A stretch of DNA of 64,000 nucleotides from Ignavibacteria bacterium (GTDB taxonomy: Bacteria; Bacteroidota; Ignavibacteria; Kapaibacteriales; UBA961): positions 434,001-498,000 of the forward strand of contig JADJXV010000003.1 in the NCBI GenBank assembly GCA_016720145.1, in the 5' to 3' direction. This document shows, piece by piece, positions 62,838-64,000 of this stretch. The notes beneath the pieces are model-generated. The model was not told where the DNA came from. It did not search any database and saw only the letters and a program-made list of their open reading frames with translations. A program made the translations under genes and the position numbers. Numbering within the stretch: position 1 is the stretch's first letter; each line of letters starts with the position of its first letter.

Positions 62838-64000
62838 CTACCATACAAATGCTTGTCTTGTGGGTGATACATTCTCAAAATCACCTGCTATATTGAGTCC
62901 TTCCCATGCAAAGAGCTCATGAGTCCAGAATCTCTTCCATTTGAATCTCCAATTGCGGCGATCTGCAAAAGCTTTAATATTACCACTGAGCATATTCAAA
63001 TTATAGTTACAACGAAAATCTTTTGTAAAAATGAACTCATTATTTCCATACATAATATCTGCATGTGCAGCAAGATTAATGTCACCTTTAAGAAATGTCA
63101 ACTTGCCTTCGACCCCTGCACGTACAATAAATAGGTTGACTGCGCATTTTGCAAAACCACTGATATCGGCAAACGGAGTAGCGAATGCATCCAAAGAATT
63201 TTTATCACTATGGGCAAAATACTTTACTCCTAATGTCCCTTGTATGCCGACTTCTACATCAACAGGGACAACCAGATTAAATGATATAGTTTTTGATTTT
63301 TTCCACTCTTTTTTCTTCGTGGCACTATCCAAGAAATCTCGATACGTTTTTTTTCCGGGATTCCAAACTGTCGAACCGAACACATCGACACGCGGCTGCA
63401 TACTTGCTAGACTATCTTGATGCACAGGTGCATGCACAAAAAGCGACATATCTAAAAGGGGGAAATATTCTCCAAGCACATACGCTTCAGCGGTTGCTTT
63501 CGCATCGACATCAAAAAAAGTAGCCGATTTTTTATATACAGCGAGTGCTTGATCATGTGTGAGCTTTGATAATGTGTCGATGGTTTTGTACACCGAACCT
63601 GTAAACACAGAATTAGCTTTGAGTAGTAATGAAAATTTATTTCGATCGCCTAGTTCCCATTTTTTTTGTGCAGTATTATAAAATGAAGTGAGCAATAGTG
63701 GAGGAATGTCTGTTTTAATTGGTGCCATAGATTGAGCACCAATACTTTGTGGAGACCTTATATCGTTCATTCTTGACTTTGACCTCTGAAGCAACAGTTG
63801 CCTTGCTGAATTGACTGCCGAATCTGAAGGCACAATTTCTTGAAAACCTGACTTTGGACTTGTTGATTTTTTACTATTTTCAAACTCCTGAAGTGAGGTT
63901 TGGGTAAATGGTTTCACGGCTTTTCCATTCACAAAATTGCTTTTTTCGAATTCTTTGAAAATATCCTCTGTTCTTCGATAAATTCCCTTCGCCGGCATCG
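62838..64000 (-). CDS. Beta-rich protein, C-terminal part (cut by window edge)
   Basis: At least 386 residues; the reading frame is open across the right edge, so the true start is outside. A helical, Ser/Lys-rich first part gives way to a beta-strand-rich region (PVDVEVGIQGTLGVKYF; FADISGFAKCAVNLFIVRAGVEG; LTFLKGDINLAAHADI). The end carries an aromatic motif (RWKRFWTHELFAWEGL, about 350-365 of the visible part). In eukaryotic large lipid transfer proteins, beta-sheet domains sit beside the helical lipovitellin domain, so this may be a partner of the gene 24 bases downstream; that link is inference. Confidence 0.65.
   Translation of the reverse strand, partial: MPAKGIYRRTEDIFKEFEKSNFVNGKAVKPFTQTSLQEFENSKKSTSPKSGFQEIVPSDSAVNSARQLLLQRSKSRMNDIRSPQSIGAQSMAPIKTDIPPLLLTSFYNTAQKKWELGDRNKFSLLLKANSVFTGSVYKTIDTLSKLTHDQALAVYKKSATFFDVDAKATAEAYVLGEYFPLLDMSLFVHAPVHQDSLASMQPRVDVFGSTVWNPGKKTYRDFLDSATKKKEWKKSKTISFNLVVPVDVEVGIQGTLGVKYFAHSDKNSLDAFATPFADISGFAKCAVNLFIVRAGVEGKLTFLKGDINLAAHADIMYGNNEFIFTKDFRCNYNLNMLSGNIKAFADRRNWRFKWKRFWTHELFAWEGLNIAGDFENVSPTRQAFVW

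Overview
The window looks like a chromosomal piece of an uncultured or little-studied member of the Bacteroidota/Chlorobi (FCB) superphylum, with the Kapabacteria/Ignavibacteria side of that group as my best guess. Evidence: at least eight secreted proteins end in a type IX secretion (T9SS) type A sorting domain; several genes are preceded by the Bacteroidota-type -7 element TAnnTTTG; and the content includes choice-of-anchor V, KRE9-like and ASH domains, TPR-LuxR regulators and alpha-2-macroglobulin. The placement is inference; no rRNA or tRNA gene was seen to settle it.

Layout. 1-296: start of a TonB-dependent receptor (minus). 314-10534: the classic translation/RNA cluster rimP-nusA-infB-rbfA-truB-ribF-rpsO-pnp (plus); pnp is interrupted twice. 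10796-25698: T9SS and envelope genes, mostly minus: an OB-fold-like T9SS protein, two glycosyltransferases, acylphosphatase, three tandem ~920-residue paralogous Ig-rich T9SS proteins, then a helical-repeat protein (plus). 25809-32988: a 2154-residue T9SS protein with LamG-like, dockerin-like and cohesin-like parts, and a small membrane protein. 33185-45091 (plus): lipoprotein alpha-2-macroglobulin, two paralogous lipoproteins separated by a repeat-rich intergenic element, a membrane protein, and two BNR/propeller T9SS proteins. 45124-50808 (minus): amidohydrolase, then a compact metabolic operon panD - GlmU-like uridylyltransferase - methylmalonyl-CoA epimerase - DUF1801 - gpmA - ferredoxin, and mutY (frameshifted), which follows a C25-like T9SS protein (50809-52965). 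53420-57845: an outer-membrane protein, a TPR-LuxR regulator with an in-frame stop, and an M48 metallopeptidase. 58551-64000 (minus): a three-gene operon encoding a beta-rich protein (cut by the window edge), a protein that resembles the N-terminal half of eukaryotic vitellogenin/large lipid transfer proteins (frameshifted), and a large outer-membrane beta-barrel protein.

The most promising novelty is the last operon: a bacterial vitellogenin-like lipid-transfer module coupled to an outer-membrane protein. A second theme is damage: pnp (twice), mutY and the vitellogenin-like gene carry frame breaks that mostly equal one missing base, and the TPR-LuxR gene has an in-frame TGA. This could be decay, recoding (pnp has an exact A_AAA_AAG slippery heptamer at the first break) or, most simply, residual sequence error. 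Five intergenic stretches exceed 320 bases; two hold notable repeats (39560-39729 and 57863-58090). I saw no CRISPR array, insertion sequence, rRNA or tRNA.
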